Source of the DNA: Castor canadensis
Taxonomy: Eukaryota > Chordata > Mammalia > Rodentia > Castoridae
Assembly (NCBI RefSeq): GCF_047511655.1
Contig: NC_133390.1
Span: 129,881,583 to 129,945,582 of the forward strand
Length of the DNA stretch: 64,000 bases
Direction of reading: 5' to 3'
Shown: positions 60,621-64,000 of the stretch, in pieces
Position numbering within the stretch: position 1 is the first letter of the stretch
Layout: every line of letters begins with the position of its first letter
Notes under the pieces: model-generated
Told to the model about the DNA's origin: nothing
Databases searched by the model: none
Seen by the model: only the letters and a program-made list of their open reading frames with translations
Made by a program: the position numbers and the translations under genes

Positions 60621-61170
60621 CTTTTGTTCCTTCTTCCCTCCTTTTCTTCCTTGGTTCCTTCTTTAATACATACGAATAAGTGGTTTTAAGGATTAAAAAC
60701 ACTATGTGTAAAAAAGTTCCTTTGGCATTTGGAACAATAAGATATATATGAAAACATGATAGCTATTATTTTTATAGTATGGATTAATGTTTTTGTGTTT
60801 AAGTTGAATTAAATCTGTGTAGCTCTGGGAACTTTTAATTATCATTATCTGGATATTAACTTTGTGATTCATTTTGAACAAGTGATACACAGTATCATTT
60901 TTTCCCTTAGCTGCAAAGAATGTCCCCAAGTTTCTTCTCGTGGTGACACCAGTAACTTTTGTGAGGAAGAAAACTGACTTAGTTATGAATTTAATTCCAT
61001 TACTATCATGGAGGTCAACATATATATTAAGCATTTGATGCTTTAAGTAGTTGCCTTTTAGACAGGGTCTTGTCTGAACTAACCCCTCTTAAGCCCCAGG
61101 CTCTGGCAAGTGTGTCTGCACTTGTGCTGCGGTGAATGTCAGGAGCCAGTGCACAAATGTCAATCACAAT

Positions 61171-61179
61171 GTGTGTGCA

Positions 61180-61219
<40 letters not shown>
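61171..61219. repeat. (GT)n microsatellite
   Basis: GT repeat with one GCATGC interruption, then about 18 pure units. Confidence 0.95.
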
Positions 61220-61220
<1 letters not shown>

Positions 61221-64000
61221 TGAGAGCTCCAGCCAGTCTTCTGCAGCTGGGAAGCACAATTAGCAGCTTCATGAATTAGGGTCTTGTTTACACTGTTGTC
61301 CAAGATAATAATTTGTTTGTTTTAACTAAGATGCTCTATCTTCATCAGAGGCATCAATCCTCATATTTAAGTTATAAGGTCTTTGGATCTCACAATAATG
61401 TTTGGATTTCACAGAAGAAGCAAGCCACAGTCTATGTTTTCTCTTGCTGACTTTGGTAATCAAAGCATGAGTTATGTATATTCCTTTTTTTTCTTCAGAC
61501 AGATGTGAACATATGCTGTGATATATTTGAGCAACTTTTTTTGGACACAGACTCATTTTAAGAAATATTATTCATATGAAATTCCAGTACACATACATGC
61601 ATGCATGTGAACACACACTTATCTTCCAAGTATTTGCACATACATATGTGAAATAAAACTTTACAAAACAAGCCATATACAATCTTATAATGGGTACTAT
61701 ACTCTAAGTTTTATTTATTCTGTCTAGTCAGTTTCATTCTTCTATAATCACACCAGTCCATTCTGTGTTCTATTTATTTCATTAAAAAATGTAAGTTAAA
61801 ACCAATTACTTGACTTCATGGCATACTAGCAGGTCCCATCTAAAGTTCGACCCCAGTTGTCTTCATATAAATTTATTTATGGTTCTATATTGTCTCCTGC
61901 TGTTTGTGTAAAGGGGCACATCTGATATTGCTGTTTCTTTTTGATCGTCAGCTATGTGTGAACTTAATACACTGATCAAAATATATTCTTTCTACTGAGT
62001 AAATGCCAGTAAGCACTCTGAAGAAGAGTTACATCTAGTTATTGAATTAATACTTATTATAGGGATAGATAAATTATTTTAGAAATTGTGGGTCTAGGTC
62101 ATTAATTGAACCATATTTACTTGTCCCAGAAAAGGATTTCTTGCATAAGGTAGTCTGTCTGTGTATACCTAAATGGTGTTTCCTGATATGCTGACAACCC
62201 CCCGCATAGAGGCTCAGGGCATTTTATGTCTTTAAAATCCACTTTAGAATATTATGGCACAAATATAAATAGTTAATAATGTAAAAAATTAACACACTTT
62301 TCCTAGTCTAGATGACTGTAAGTCATTCATGGAAGAAATTTAATTTTTAGAAATATTTCTGAATCTCTGATTTTGTTGCAGACACTTTGGAGGGTCCTTG
62401 GCCTCTGGAGATAAGCAAAGACATAGTTCCTATCCTTGGGGAGCTGACAGCCTGCCTCTCAGATAATTCTAAGCCCTGTGGTCCATACTGACATGGAGAA
62501 GTGAGCCTTGTCAGGAGCATCAAAGTGAACACAGAGGAGCAGTTTAGGGAATTTGTTAGAGAAGTGACTCCTGAATCATCTAGGTGTGTGTGTATGGGGG
62601 GTGGTTAACAGAGGTTTAAGACAGTGATCTGCCCCCTGCTGAAGGTGAATTTCTTACCAAAGGAAGAAACCTCTGGAGAGTGGATGTGACTGGGGACAAA
62701 GACTTCCTGCTTTATACCCAAAGCACTGTCCTGCTTAGGAGCAACTCAGGACTCATTTGAACGTGTACACAATGACGCCAGCATGTGTAAAGACTCACGT
62801 AAGTTCTTGTAATAAAAACATCAGAGAGCTATTTTGTGACAAGTGTCACAGGTGTGCATTGCACCATCTGCTGGCATAGGAGAGCATGAAACTCAGTGCC
62901 AAGGGCCAAGCAATGTTCTAGTCGTAACAGGCCTTCCTGGCATCCCGCACAGGGACTTTCAGGTTAAGGACCTTGACTATTTTCCTTTTTGACTGAGAGC
63001 AATACAAGTAGTCCTTTAATAAGTAATCATAAGATATCAGTGCTAAATTACTGAAGATTCTTTGAAACATTGGGACTTGAATGTTTGTTTCCACTTCCTC
63101 TCAGGGGATACAGGAGGCTAGTCTAGTCACTCCAGAGAGCAAGATGGCATCTGTAAACAGTTGGCCTGGTCACCAGAGAACAGCCTGTTCTCCTGCATCT
63201 CTTTTTTTGCCCTTGGTTTCAGCTTTTGACCCTGTAGATGTGAGCAGTCTGAACTTGACTCTGCCCACTCTCCCCACATATTTATCTTAAGTGTGCACCC
63301 CAATTTGAACCCACTCCCTTAATCCATCTTTGATATTGGACGTGGCCTGTGCCCTGTCCCACAGGGAAGCTGTCCCATCCCTGGAGAAAGGTCTGTGGAA
63401 GGACACACATACTTGGACTCAGAACGGAAGGATGGCTGCTGCTAAGTCTTAATGACAGGTTAAGATAAAGACTAACGTCATTCTCAAAGTTCCCTTCCTA
63501 AGATGACTCCAAAGGAGAATTACTGACCCTTGACTAAGAATTTTGAGAGCTGTTTCTGTTCTTACTACTCTCTTCACATTATTGAATGAAGGAGAGTTTC
63601 TTTTTCTTTTAATTTCTAATTAGTCCAATCTACCCATTTTCCTTGAAAAAAATTAGTGAACCACTTGTGAAACTTCAGCACCCCATGTGAATCAGCAAAG
63701 AGAAATGGCAAATAATGGGACATAAGTAGGGAAAAAGATAGAATGACTCCAAGTCCTTAACAGTGAAGTTCATGGAGGAAGGCGATCTGTCAGTTGCATT
63801 ATGGTTATTTAGGCTGCTGCTTTGTTAGACCTTTGAAGTTGTGTGCTTGCTTTACCTGAGGTATTGAAACTTGAAAATTCATATAACAGAGGAATAAGAA
63901 CAGGTATTAATTTCTTATGAACAGCTACAAATTCAAAAATCAACAGCATTCAATTCTAATTGACCTTTTTATCCCCTGGCTCTTCCACAAAAGAGTATTT
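61220..64000. other. no gene seen
   Basis: The stretch near 62375-62480 has an acceptor-like start (ctctgattttgttgcag) but reads more like an old interspersed repeat ('cctatccttggggagctgacagcctgcc'). No other feature could be supported. Confidence 0.45.

Larger units (their letters stand above)
58584..61170. other. no gene seen; MIR-like relics
   Basis: MIR-like segments at 59212-59335 (antisense) and 60525-60620 (sense). The overlapping open frames at 59.6-60.1 kb on both strands show no recognised motif. No splice-framed exon could be supported. Confidence 0.5.

Noticed and set aside
62347..62532. Exon-like segment after a good acceptor (gattttgttgcag)
   Set aside because: The sequence reads like an old interspersed repeat and I found no matching donor in a sensible frame.

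Overview
This window is vertebrate nuclear DNA from a placental mammal, most likely a rodent of the castorimorph group (beaver or kangaroo-rat relatives). The evidence is the repeat set. There are short tRNA-like SINEs with the ID-type head and a 'ccctgagttcaaacccc' B-box segment, B1/Alu-like monomers, composite SINEs with B1-like units fused to an ID-like tail, several LINE-1 fragments, a MaLR-type LTR and old MIR relics. The species call is from remembered repeat patterns, not from a search. There is no prokaryotic operon, CRISPR array, phage or plasmid feature, and no recognisable protein-coding exon.

Layout. 1-40 kb is AT-rich and repeat-dense. It holds a twin-primed (5'-inverted) L1 at 217-2210, a composite SINE near 5.2 kb, a degraded L1 at 7.7-8.3 kb, an antisense L1 3' UTR stub at 18.6 kb, L1 ORF2 fragments at 21.8-23.6 kb carrying a nested ID SINE, an antisense MLT1-like LTR at 25.5 kb, composite SINEs at 27-29 kb, a young truncated L1 with a perfect 17-bp target-site duplication at 30.4-31.3 kb, an old L1 at 32.8-34.2 kb split by a SINE, and a 445-bp (CA/TA)n satellite at 36.4 kb.

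40.2-41.85 kb is the one clear gene-related landmark. It is a CpG- and GC-rich block with GC boxes, an E-box and an inverted CCAAT motif. It passes into a purine-rich, stop-rich stretch ending at a good splice-donor sequence (41852/41853). I read it as the promoter and noncoding first exon (5' UTR, with two short uORFs) of a plus-strand gene whose coding exons lie beyond the window. I cannot name the gene. A possible small second noncoding exon lies at 55711-55779.

41.9-64 kb would be intron 1 and later intron. The first 7.5 kb is nearly free of recognisable young repeats, which is usual near promoters of regulated genes. From 49.4 kb B1, ID and composite SINEs return. One ID copy at 56.3 kb carries a 43-bp insertion that matches sequence about 460 bp upstream and is flanked by a 12-bp duplication.

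No undescribed system was found. The most unusual small-scale structures are the templated insertion at 56308-56350, an alternating triple inverted repeat at 31605-31658, and the higher-order structure of the 36.4-kb satellite. All repeat family names and boundaries were judged by eye.
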